Below are positions 17,128 to 25,139 of a stretch of DNA of 64,000 nucleotides, piece by piece. The notes beneath the pieces are model-generated. The model ran no database searches and had not been told where the DNA came from. It was given only the letters and a program-made list of their open reading frames with translations. The translations under genes were made by a program, and so were the position numbers. The first letter of the stretch is position 1. The number at the start of each line of letters is the position of its first letter. This DNA comes from CAZLMG01 sp964560765 (GTDB lineage: Bacteria > Bdellovibrionota_B > Oligoflexia > Oligoflexales > CAZLMG01), in the NCBI GenBank assembly GCA_964560765.1, contig CAZLMG010000004.1, positions 62,001-126,000 on the forward strand. Direction: 5' to 3'.

Positions 17128-18430
17128 TGTCCCAAAACGGACTAAGATCAGCGCTCACTCCAGCATCTTTCAGCAGATGAAACATGCCGCCCAGCTTCCG
17201 ATTGAGAAAGACTAACTTGCGTGCCGGCGCCGTGTATTGCACGGCGCCAATAAAGGCAAAGGCCACCGCCCGAATATCCTGCAGGTATTGCTGATTTGAG
17301 AAATCAAATGGTTGGTTTTCTGGGCGAAACATGCCGACGATGAGTTCGATCATTTGTAAAAATTGCGCCTTCACTTCCGGCGCCTCGCGCGGGTCGAGCA
17401 AAAAGAACTTCTCGGCGCAGGCCAATACCTTGGCGTCATCGCGGCCATAGGCGGCCTGCAAGAGTGCGCGAAAATCTCGACGAAACGCTTTTGGATAGGT
17501 ACGCGTTGCCCCAAAGTCCAGCAAAACTAATCGGCGGGCATTCGGCTCAATCAGAAAATTGCCGTAATTGGGATCCGTCTGTACCATCCCAACCTGGAAA
17601 AATTCCACCAGCAAGAGTCGAAGTATCAACAGGGCAAATCGCTGCGTCGTCTCCTCATCTTGCTGCTGCTGCAACCAAGAACTGAGGCGCTCGCCCTGCA
17701 TAAAGGTCAAAGCCAGCACCCGACGCGTCGAGTACTCTTCTAACGCTTCGGGCATGACAAAGTCGGGCTCATCCGCCAGAGCTTGTCGATAACGATTCAA
17801 TGCCTGTGCTTCGAGCTTATAGTCGGACTCTTCCTTCAAACCTTCGGCAATCTCACGAAACAATTCGTCGATAGCCACTTGCTTGCCCTGAATCAAGAGA
17901 AAGCCCTGTACCAAGCGTTTAAGCACGGCCAGATCGGAGTCAATGCTTTTAGCAACACCAGGATACTGGACCTTGAGCACCACGGGGCGACCGTCCAAAT
18001 CCGCCGAGTGCACTTGGCCAATGCTAGCGGCCGCAATGGGCTCCGTCGATAAATTCCGAAAGTGCTGCAGACGTTCGGTTCCCAGCTCCCGCTGCAAGAT
18101 CTTCTGAACTTGCTCAAACGGCATAAACGAAGAGCTATCGTGCAAGGTGCGCAGAACGTCCGTGACCTCTGGTGGCAACAAATCCGACAGCTCTAGACTC
18201 AACAGCTGGCCAGCCTTCATGGCTGCGCCTTTGAGATCCCCCAATGCCGCGACAATCTCAGCTGCCTGGCTGACCCGAGTGTCAAGCAGCTTCACCGTCT
18301 CGGAAGCGGCTAGGCCGCGCCTGACAGTCATGGCCACTTCTTTGCGGAGCACCTGGGCGCCTGCTCCCAGTAATCGCCCAGCACGCGCTATCCATCCCTG
18401 CGGTACCTTGCCGACACGACGATGGTTCAT
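17105..18430 (-). CDS. ABC1/AarF/UbiB-type atypical kinase
   Basis: A 441-residue protein starting at the ATG at 18430 (GGAGAG just upstream). It has the family-defining KxGQ motif (K72-AGQ), the Ala-rich loop AAASIGQ (133-139), the kinase lysine K153 in VVLKVQYPG, the EESDYKLEA helix (200-208) and DFG (305-307). The catalytic loop reads TDPNYGN (285-291), while most UbiB proteins have DPHPGN there. Members support ubiquinone or lipid metabolism by ATPase activity. It lacks an obvious C-terminal membrane anchor. No ubi genes are nearby. The end converges on and overlaps bioDA. Confidence 0.85.
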   Translation of the reverse strand: MNHRRVGKVPQGWIARAGRLLGAGAQVLRKEVAMTVRRGLAASETVKLLDTRVSQAAEIVAALGDLKGAAMKAGQLLSLELSDLLPPEVTDVLRTLHDSSSFMPFEQVQKILQRELGTERLQHFRNLSTEPIAAASIGQVHSADLDGRPVVLKVQYPGVAKSIDSDLAVLKRLVQGFLLIQGKQVAIDELFREIAEGLKEESDYKLEAQALNRYRQALADEPDFVMPEALEEYSTRRVLALTFMQGERLSSWLQQQQDEETTQRFALLILRLLLVEFFQVGMVQTDPNYGNFLIEPNARRLVLLDFGATRTYPKAFRRDFRALLQAAYGRDDAKVLACAEKFFLLDPREAPEVKAQFLQMIELIVGMFRPENQPFDFSNQQYLQDIRAVAFAFIGAVQYTAPARKLVFLNRKLGGMFHLLKDAGVSADLSPFWDIMCEMKI

Positions 18431-18466
18431 AATCTCTCCATCGGTAGGCACGAAGGCATGTGGGCA

Positions 18467-18496
18467 CAAAAAAGCCGCAGGCACCTACCTGCGGCT
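18467..18496 (-). terminator. Rho-independent terminator after the acidic protein gene
   Basis: Read leftwards, AGCCGCAGG and CCTGCGGCT form a perfect nine-pair stem with a six-base loop, followed at once by TTTTT. It lies 24 bases after the stop of the gene at 18521 and separates it from the ABC1-type gene. Confidence 0.88.
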
Positions 18497-18520
18497 AAGC
18501 TCAAAGAACTGAACTCGAAT

Positions 18521-18856
18521 TTAGATATCGTCATCGGGCTCGATTTCCGAAAGCATGCTCGCATCGGGATCATAGTCTTCGTCATCATCGTCGGAACTAT
18601 AAACGAGATCATCCTCATCGTCAGCAACGACCACTTCCTCTGCATCTTCTACTTCGTCGCGAGCTACAACGACTTCGTCTTCTTCCTGCTCGTTCTCTGC
18701 AAGCCACTCGTCTTCCTCGTCAGGATCCATTTCATCGATAACGTAAAGTTCCTGGTTTAGGTCTTCGCGCGCATCCAACCAATCCTGCGCTTTATCTTCT
18801 GAACGAAAACCCGCCTTTAGGGTCCTGCCGGTACTGACGTGAAAGATCTTATACAT
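18521..18856 (-). CDS. Small acidic protein with disordered Asp/Glu-rich tail
   Basis: A 111-residue protein starting at MYKIFHVSTGR, where GAGGGCGAG precedes the ATG at 18856. Residues 1-40 form a small folded-looking module (beta hairpin then SEDKAQDWLDARE helix). Residues 45-111 are dominated by Asp and Glu with few hydrophobics, hence probably disordered and strongly negative. No family is recognised. Such tails can mimic nucleic acid, bind divalent metal or basic proteins, or act as chaperones; nothing in the sequence selects among these. It is monocistronic with its own strong terminator. Confidence 0.72.
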   Translation of the reverse strand: MYKIFHVSTGRTLKAGFRSEDKAQDWLDAREDLNQELYVIDEMDPDEEDEWLAENEQEEDEVVVARDEVEDAEEVVVADDEDDLVYSSDDDDEDYDPDASMLSEIEPDDDI

Positions 18857-19048
18857 GAAAATTCTCGCCCTCTGGTTAACAGCTTGATATGCCAACAGTT
18901 TAAATGGAGTGAACGGACGAACTCTGCCGTGGTTCCGTCAATTAGCATGCCACATATGCGCAATCAATGGTTAGTTCGAAAAGAACTTGACGATTTTATT
19001 TTAAAAGTATTAATAGATTCCCCTTGATCTTTCTATGGAGATCTTAGT

Positions 19049-19750
19049 ATGCGCACCAGTTGGAACCGGTTGATATTTACCATTGGGCTGTTCACGGCGG
19101 CACCGGCCGTGGCGCAAAATTCGATGAGCGGCATCCAGTTCGGCCCGCATGTCGGCGGCGGCACCGTATCTACTGGCGCGGAAGTTCGGCACACCACCGG
19201 AATGCGCGGGTCTTATTACTATGGCGTGGCCCGACTTGGCGCTTGGCATCTTGCTCCTGAGGTCGAGCTCGGCATGAATCTGCTGACCAGTCGTGACAGC
19301 GATGGCGCGTCAAAGGAAATTGGCAATTTTGAGCATCGCCAAATCGGTCTCGGCATGCGCGTAGTTCGCAGCTTTGGCTCCAAAGTCGACAGTCCTGAGG
19401 TCTTTGCCAAGATCTCTGGCGGAGCGGTTTCCAGCAATGTCCGTTTTGACCAATCGGGCGCCGATACCTTTGTGAAGACCGAACTCGAAGGCATTCGCGG
19501 AAGCTATATTGCAACAGAAATTGGCACGTCTTGGATCTTGCAAGACAACTTGGCCGTAACTGGTGGACTGTTGTTTTCGCGACTCCAACTTGACCAAACA
19601 GGCGTCTCCGGCAAGCAAACCACAGAGCAAGACAGCGCTACCGGACTGCTGTTGACGGAACGCAATGTGAATCGTGAAGACCTGCAGCTAGGGGAATATT
19701 CCCAACAATCTACAGTGGCGGCGTCTGCAGGTCTGCAACTTCGCTTTTAA
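19049..19750 (+). CDS. Outer-membrane beta-barrel protein (OmpA/OmpW-like size)
   Basis: A 233-residue protein with a signal peptide (cleavage after APAVAQ) and alternating polar/hydrophobic strands throughout: GRxGSYYYGVARLGAWHLAPEVELG-type hairpins and a final strand AASAGLQLRF with terminal Phe, the Bam recognition signal. About eight strands would fit. Porin or adhesin function cannot be told. TGGAGATC precedes the ATG. It is 33 bases upstream of the ABC-F gene, possibly co-transcribed. Confidence 0.75.
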   Translation: MRTSWNRLIFTIGLFTAAPAVAQNSMSGIQFGPHVGGGTVSTGAEVRHTTGMRGSYYYGVARLGAWHLAPEVELGMNLLTSRDSDGASKEIGNFEHRQIGLGMRVVRSFGSKVDSPEVFAKISGGAVSSNVRFDQSGADTFVKTELEGIRGSYIATEIGTSWILQDNLAVTGGLLFSRLQLDQTGVSGKQTTEQDSATGLLLTERNVNREDLQLGEYSQQSTVAASAGLQLRF

Positions 19751-19783
19751 TCGAAAGAGCCATGGAAGGGCGGAAGCTTCGCG

Positions 19784-21754
19784 GTGATTGCACTTGACCG
19801 AGTCAGTAAATCGTTTGGCACTCGAACCGTAATCCAAGAAGTCAGTTTCCAATTCCCTGATGGCGAGCGCATCGCGCTCATTGGCGCCAACGGCGCCGGT
19901 AAAACAACCTTGCTCAATATGATCTGTGGCACTGAGACGCTCGATGGCGGGCAGGTGATTACACCGCAGAACACGCGGATCGGTTATCTGCCGCAAGAAC
20001 CCAATCCAAATCCCAAGGGTACCGTTTTGGACGAGTGCGTCGCTGGTGCGCGCTTTCTGGCCAGTTTACAAGTGCGCATGGAACGCTCGCTAGCGCAAGC
20101 GTCCGAACAGCCAGAGGCAGCCGACCATTACGCGCAGGCAGAAGCCTCCTTTCGGCTCCACGGTGGATATGAGCTAGTGAGCCGGGCTCAGCGAATTTTG
20201 CACGGCCTCGGTTTTTCTGAGGAACAACAGCAAAAATCACCAAAGGACCTTTCCGGTGGTTGGCGCATGCGCCTAGAATTAGCCCGTGTATTGATCGACG
20301 ATCCGGAGATATTGGTACTGGACGAACCTACCAACCACTTGGATCTTCCTAGCCTGGCGTGGGTTGAGCGCTACCTAGAGCGCTTTCGCGGCACAGTTCT
20401 ATTTGTTTCCCACGATCGTGCTCTGCTCGATCGCCTGGCAACTGTCACCGTACACCTGCAGCATGGGCTACTCCGATCTTATCCAGGTGGCTTCACCAAA
20501 TTCTTGGAGCAATCGGCTGCCGCCGAAGCTCAGCGCGAGGCGGAACTTGCGTCGCTACAGCGCAAGCGAGAGTCCATGGAGCGATTCGTCGAACGCTTTG
20601 GGGCCAAGGCCTCGAAAGCCACACAAGCGCAGTCGCGCTTGAAGATGATCGCCCGCATCCGCGCTGTCGAGTCAGATTTAGCCCCTGACGAATCCGTTGC
20701 GACCATGAGCATGCCTCTGCGTGCCGGCGAACCTTCAGGTCGCAGTGTCTGTGAGATGAAAGAATTGCAGTTCGGCTACTCTCGGCCTCTGACACGCCCC
20801 CTAAGTTTGCTGATCGAGCGTGGTCAACGCATCGCCGTAATCGGTGCGAATGGGCTCGGAAAGTCGACTCTGCTACGCACCATCGTTGGCAGCCATCGGC
20901 CATTGGGCGGTAGTGCGCCGCTTGGTCATAACGTTCGCCTCGCCTACTTCGCCCAGGATCAGCTGGAAGTCTTTGCCCCAGAAGATGAGCTTCTAGGCGC
21001 CATGCTGCGCGAGACTCCACTTGGCCAAGCCGAAGCCCGGCACCTGCTTGGGTGCTTTCTCTTTTCTGGCGACGATGTGCACAAAAGGGTTAAGGTATTG
21101 TCCGGTGGAGAACGTAGCCGCTTGGGGTTGGCACGCGCCTTAGCGCAAAATGCGAACTTCTTGGTTCTGGACGAACCGACGAACCACTTGGATATGGCGA
21201 GCGTCGAAATTCTAGGAGCGTCGCTCGCCGAATTTTCCGGCACCGTGCTCTTCGTCAGCCACGATCGTCAATTTATTGACGCGATTTGTACCCATATCTT
21301 GGCTCTCACAGCCGACGGTCAGGCCATGCTTTTTCCCGGTCAGTTGGCGGATTATGCGCGCTTGGCGGTACAGGCTGGATTTCCTAACATCCTCGAGGAT
21401 GAAGCGGAAAATCGCAGCACCCTAGCAATCAACTCATCGCCAGAGTCATCAAGTAATAAGCAGTCGGACCATCAGGCGGCCAAGCAACTCAAGAGTCGTA
21501 AGCAGAAGCTCATGACGCAGATTGGCAAGCTGGAGACTCAGATGCAGTCCATGGCGCAAAGCATCACGGACTTGGAGAGCCAAATGGCCGCCGTCGCGCC
21601 GTCCGACTTCGCGCGTTTACAGGAACTGAGCGGTCGTATTCAGCGACAAAACTCTGAAAGAGATGCTGCCGAAGAGACCTGGCTGACGCTGTCTGCGGAA
21701 TTGGAAGAAGTCAGTCAGGAGCTAGATCGCATGGGACGAGGTGGCGCTGTGTAG
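19784..21754 (+). CDS. ABC-F family ATPase (Uup/YheS-like)
   Basis: A 656-residue soluble protein with two ABC domains. The first has Walker A GANGAGKTT (about 33-41), signature LSGGWRMRLELARVL and LVLDEPTNHLD. The second has GANGLGKST, signature LSGGERSRLGLARAL and LVLDEPTNHLD. A charged linker lies between them (about 235-310) and a coiled coil at the C-terminus (about 565-650), as in Uup. There are no membrane segments. ABC-F proteins act on ribosomes to relieve stalling or confer antibiotic protection. Length and C-terminal coiled coil favour a housekeeping Uup/EttA-type role over a resistance factor. The start is a GTG after AAGGGCGGAAG. Confidence 0.93.
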   Translation: MIALDRVSKSFGTRTVIQEVSFQFPDGERIALIGANGAGKTTLLNMICGTETLDGGQVITPQNTRIGYLPQEPNPNPKGTVLDECVAGARFLASLQVRMERSLAQASEQPEAADHYAQAEASFRLHGGYELVSRAQRILHGLGFSEEQQQKSPKDLSGGWRMRLELARVLIDDPEILVLDEPTNHLDLPSLAWVERYLERFRGTVLFVSHDRALLDRLATVTVHLQHGLLRSYPGGFTKFLEQSAAAEAQREAELASLQRKRESMERFVERFGAKASKATQAQSRLKMIARIRAVESDLAPDESVATMSMPLRAGEPSGRSVCEMKELQFGYSRPLTRPLSLLIERGQRIAVIGANGLGKSTLLRTIVGSHRPLGGSAPLGHNVRLAYFAQDQLEVFAPEDELLGAMLRETPLGQAEARHLLGCFLFSGDDVHKRVKVLSGGERSRLGLARALAQNANFLVLDEPTNHLDMASVEILGASLAEFSGTVLFVSHDRQFIDAICTHILALTADGQAMLFPGQLADYARLAVQAGFPNILEDEAENRSTLAINSSPESSSNKQSDHQAAKQLKSRKQKLMTQIGKLETQMQSMAQSITDLESQMAAVAPSDFARLQELSGRIQRQNSERDAAEETWLTLSAELEEVSQELDRMGRGGAV

Positions 21755-21789
21755 AGACAAGGGGGTACGGTGTAATCCCCCTCGCTACA
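21750..21789. other. Imperfect hairpin between convergent genes
   Basis: TGTAG...GGGGG (21750-21765) pairs with CCCCC...CTACA (21777-21789), leaving an 11-base loop. It overlaps the stop region of the ABC-F gene and precedes the end of the lipoprotein gene. No U-run follows on either strand, so it may slow polymerase or protect 3' ends rather than be a classical terminator. Confidence 0.35.
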
Positions 21790-21818
21790 CATTGTCAAAA
21801 AAACATCAAATGTAGCTG

Positions 21819-23024
21819 TCAATCCTCGGGAAAAAACAGGGGAACCTCATCTCGCCCTTCGAGAGTCGTAAGGTCGACGATGTACTGACCTAGACCGTCT
21901 GCAACATCACCGGTGCCCCCGCCAGGAAAGTGACTATCGGCACGCAAGTAGGAGCTAGTCAATGATGCTGCTCCGTAGGTAATGTCAGCGCACTCAGTTC
22001 CACCCGAAAGCGGCGAGAAATCGGCAGCGCTGGCACAAACCTCTTCCGGTGTGACCAGACAAGTTCCCATATTGTCGAAATCTTCATAGTTCTGGGCCTT
22101 CACCACGTCACCTTTGGAGGTGAAGCGCACTCCGCATGCACCTGTCGATGCATGCGCGGCAAATGCTGCGGCGAGATGCATGACCGGAACCTCTGGATCG
22201 CTACGATCGGCTACAACTTGCAAAACGCGCGGGGACCGCGAGCAATCACTGCTGGCCGAGGCGCAGCTGTCAGAATGCAGCGTGTTAGGACGCTCAAAGT
22301 AAAAGTCGTCATCGACCATTTGCCAAATCTCGACGTTCTTGGCATCTTTATCCGTCTTAGCAAATACAAAACTGTGCTGAGGAAAAGTGATTTCATCTGA
22401 GCCTTCCCCCGTCTTGCGTTTCGACTTCCACGCCTCAACTATGTAATAAGAATCATCCTTTTTACCGAAAAGTATCGTCCCCTCGCTTTCTAAGACGTCG
22501 TCGCTTTCCTTGGGAACTTCAATTCGGCACTGGAGGTATAGTTTTCGCGATTCTGGAGCCGATACAGCCGCATTCGGAACTTGCACCGTCCACTCCGCGG
22601 GCGTTGCTGTCAGGCAATCAACGGTCTTGTCAGCCAGCATGCTATCGATGTTGGTAAGTCGCCCGTCAATTGCGCCGAGCAACCATATAAAATCGTTAGG
22701 ACCCTCTTTAAAAAAGACATCTTTCGCGCATTCTAAGGCAGTGGTCTTGTCCGCGCGCTCCCAGCACTTGTCAGTCGACATATTCGCAAGCAGTTGCGCT
22801 CCCCGTAGACTTAAGCTTGCGCCCATTGCTGCGGGAGCCGCCTCCACCATCGGCGGCTGGATTGCCGGCACCCCCAAATTCAAGGCTCCGGTTTGGAAGG
22901 TGTCGTCGATAACATCGTCTTTATCGTTGTCGTCATTACCTGAAGTCGTACCATCGGAACTCTTCTTGCCACACGCGGCAAATCCAATCGAAGTCGATAA
23001 GATAACGATCCCAAAAACGCGCAT
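21819..23024 (-). CDS. Large lipoprotein of unknown function
   Basis: A 401-residue lipoprotein starting at MRVFGIVILSTSIG with lipobox GFAAC; AGGGGG lies just before the ATG at 23024, and the longer frame upstream lacks a signal. After the lipid Cys comes a short acidic linker (SGNDDNDKDDVIDD), then a mixed alpha/beta body with at least ten Cys (for example in TDKCWERADKTTALECAKD, SCASASSDCSR and TGACG), suggesting several disulfides. No family recognised. It lies 195 bases after the EVE gene on the same strand. Confidence 0.72.
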   Translation of the reverse strand: MRVFGIVILSTSIGFAACGKKSSDGTTSGNDDNDKDDVIDDTFQTGALNLGVPAIQPPMVEAAPAAMGASLSLRGAQLLANMSTDKCWERADKTTALECAKDVFFKEGPNDFIWLLGAIDGRLTNIDSMLADKTVDCLTATPAEWTVQVPNAAVSAPESRKLYLQCRIEVPKESDDVLESEGTILFGKKDDSYYIVEAWKSKRKTGEGSDEITFPQHSFVFAKTDKDAKNVEIWQMVDDDFYFERPNTLHSDSCASASSDCSRSPRVLQVVADRSDPEVPVMHLAAAFAAHASTGACGVRFTSKGDVVKAQNYEDFDNMGTCLVTPEEVCASAADFSPLSGGTECADITYGAASLTSSYLRADSHFPGGGTGDVADGLGQYIVDLTTLEGRDEVPLFFPED

Positions 23025-23090
23025 GCACTGCCCCCTAGGTGGTTCTGAGAAGGGACCATCAACGGCCCAAGACATCTCTTCGGCAGGCAA

Positions 23091-23103
23091 CTCAATAATT
23101 GAG
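23091..23103. promoter_or_regulatory. Perfect 13-bp palindrome upstream of the lipoprotein gene
   Basis: CTCAAT-A-ATTGAG lies 67 bases before the lipoprotein start, within an AT-rich leader. It has the size of a dimeric repressor half-site pair. No known regulator motif is recognised. Confidence 0.3.
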
Positions 23104-23219
23104 ACAAAATTGCTAGTAGTTGATATTAATAAATTTTTTCCGATTGGACGCACCGCTTGCAGGACCATAATGGCCGGGCGAGACTTTCCACGGGCGAAAA
23201 GAAAGAGCTACAATGCTAC

Positions 23220-23702
23220 CTAAGGCAACGGGCCAGTCTGCGCCAATTCACAGATGACCCGCCACTGCTCGGGGGTCACCGGCTGAATGGAAAGCCGCTG
23301 GCCCTTTTGCAATAGCAACATCGCCGCTAGGCGCTTGTCTTCACGGCACGCCTTCAAAGTCACGGTCTGCCGAAACTTTGCCTTAGCCTTGACATCCACT
23401 TTGACCCATCGGGACTCGCCCTGCTGCTTGGACTTTTCGTCAAAATAGGGGCTCTTGCGGTCCAAAGCCGTCTCGTCGGGATAGGCCTCGCGCGCCACTT
23501 CCGCGATGCCGACGATGCCCGGCTCATCCGTGCTGCTGTGATAAATCAGCACCTGGTCTCCCAAGCGGAAATCATCACGCATAAAATTTCGGGCCTGGTA
23601 GTTGCGAACGCCATCCCAGCCGGTGGTCCGGCTGGGTGCATTCCAGAGATCTTCGAAGGAAAAGACCGAGGGCTCGGTCTTCATCAACCAGTAGCGAGTC
23701 AC
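23220..23702 (-). CDS. EVE-domain protein
   Basis: A 160-residue single-domain protein of the EVE/PUA-like family (YthD/thymocyte nuclear protein 1 type). It opens with YWLMKTEPSVFSFEDL, then WDGVRNYQARNFMR, DQVLIYHSS and GIVGIAEV, all standard EVE blocks forming an aromatic pocket for modified bases. EVE proteins read modified DNA or RNA and are often tied to restriction; here it follows gltA by only three bases, a house-keeping context. The GTG start uses the AGGAG embedded at the end of gltA, so translation is probably coupled. Confidence 0.92.
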   Translation of the reverse strand: MTRYWLMKTEPSVFSFEDLWNAPSRTTGWDGVRNYQARNFMRDDFRLGDQVLIYHSSTDEPGIVGIAEVAREAYPDETALDRKSPYFDEKSKQQGESRWVKVDVKAKAKFRQTVTLKACREDKRLAAMLLLQKGQRLSIQPVTPEQWRVICELAQTGPLP

Positions 23703-23705
23703 GAT

Positions 23706-24992
23706 CTAGCGACGCTCCTCGAGCGGCACATAGTCGACCTTTTGGTTGCCAGTGTATACCTGGCGCGGTCGGCCAATGCGCTGGGCCTGCTGGCGCATTT
23801 CAACCCAGTGGGCAATCCAACCAGGCAGGCGTCCCAAGGCAAACATGACGGTAAACATGTTCGTCGGGATGCCCATGGCACGGTAGATAATGCCCGAATA
23901 AAAGTCGACGTTCGGATACAGCTTCCGATCGACGAAGTAAGGATCTTCCAACGCCACTTCCTCTAGCCGCTTGGCGATGTCGAGAAGCGGGTCGTTGATG
24001 CCCTTCTTCTTCAGCACGAGGTCGCAATGCTTCTTGATGATCATGGCGCGCGGGTCGTAGTTCTTATAAACCCGGTGTCCGAAGCCCATGAGTCGGAATG
24101 GATCGTCCTTATCCTTGGCCTTGGCAACCGCCTTTTTCACGTCACCGCCATTGCGATGAATTTCCTCTAACATTTCAATCACGGCCTGGTTGGCCCCGCC
24201 ATGCTTCGGTCCCCACAGGGCCAAGATGCCGGCAGCAATGGCCGCGAACAGGTTGGCATCCGAAGAACCGACCAAGCGCACGGTTGAGGTCGAGCAGTTT
24301 TGTTCGTGATCCGCGTGCAGAATAAACAGCACGTTCAGCGCGTCGACGATGTCCTGATCCACTTCAAACGGCTCGGACGGAACCGCAAACATCATGTAGA
24401 GAAAATTTGAACAGTAATCCAAAGAGTTCTTTGGATAGATCACAGGTTGGCCAATGGACTTCTTGTACGAATATGCAGCAATGGTCCGGATCTTGGAAAG
24501 AACGCGCGGAATCAGTTTATTAAACTCTTCCGGATCATCTGGGTCTAAAGAATCGGGGTAATAACTCGACAATGAACATACCATGGATGACAAAATCGCC
24601 ATGGGATGAGCTGTCGATGGATAGCCATCGTAGAAATGCAGCATATCCTCGTGAATGAGCGAGTGATAGCGCAAAAGGTTGCGGAAGTGGTTCAGTTCGT
24701 CCGCGCTTGGCAACTTGCCATAGATCAACAGATAAGCTGTTTCCACGAACGAAGAGCGCTCTGCCAATTGTTCAATGGGGATACCCCGATAGCGCAGGAT
24801 GCCCTCTTCGCCGTCAATAAAAGTAATCGAGCTCGTGCACGAGCCCGTATTGCCATACCCAGGATCGAGGGTGATGTAACCCGTATCCGAGCGCAGCTTA
24901 TCGATATCGATTGCCTTCTCGTTCTCCGTACCCACGATAACCGGGAATTCATACGTCTTGCCGTCAACCGTCAACTTTGCCTTTTCCGCCAT
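23706..24992 (-). CDS. gltA: Citrate synthase, hexameric type
   Basis: A 428-residue citrate synthase that condenses acetyl-CoA and oxaloacetate. The ATG at 24992 is preceded by TTGGAGGTGG; the longer frame upstream runs into the polA promoter region. Catalytic and substrate-binding residues are present: H229 in HADHEQN, H264 in GPKHGGAN, H306 in GFGHRVYK and the Asp of NVDFYSG. The N-terminal domain of about 45 residues fits the large hexameric Gram-negative type. It is divergent from polA and followed by the EVE gene. Confidence 0.96.
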   Translation of the reverse strand: MAEKAKLTVDGKTYEFPVIVGTENEKAIDIDKLRSDTGYITLDPGYGNTGSCTSSITFIDGEEGILRYRGIPIEQLAERSSFVETAYLLIYGKLPSADELNHFRNLLRYHSLIHEDMLHFYDGYPSTAHPMAILSSMVCSLSSYYPDSLDPDDPEEFNKLIPRVLSKIRTIAAYSYKKSIGQPVIYPKNSLDYCSNFLYMMFAVPSEPFEVDQDIVDALNVLFILHADHEQNCSTSTVRLVGSSDANLFAAIAAGILALWGPKHGGANQAVIEMLEEIHRNGGDVKKAVAKAKDKDDPFRLMGFGHRVYKNYDPRAMIIKKHCDLVLKKKGINDPLLDIAKRLEEVALEDPYFVDRKLYPNVDFYSGIIYRAMGIPTNMFTVMFALGRLPGWIAHWVEMRQQAQRIGRPRQVYTGNQKVDYVPLEERR

Positions 24993-25040
24993 GGCCACTC
25001 CACCTCCAAGATTGCCCCATAACTGTATCGAAATTCGTCC

Positions 25041-25049
25041 GTTATAGCA
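25041..25049 (-). promoter_or_regulatory. Extended -10 element upstream of gltA
   Basis: Read leftwards, TGCTATAAC has the TG motif one base before TATAAC. It lies about 50 bases before the gltA ATG, in the 147-base divergent region shared with polA. No strong -35 was seen. Confidence 0.4.
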
Positions 25050-25139
25050 ACCGAACCACTCAGCAATTCCGTCGACGAATCCCCCTATTCGTGACCCTCG
25101 GGTTGCGCTACATTGCTCCCTTTCCACCTGGAGCTGTAA

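Noticed and set aside
22510..23223. 237-codon plus-strand frame opposite the lipoprotein gene
   Set aside because: It lacks a ribosome site and protein-like pattern; the minus strand has a clear lipobox and start.
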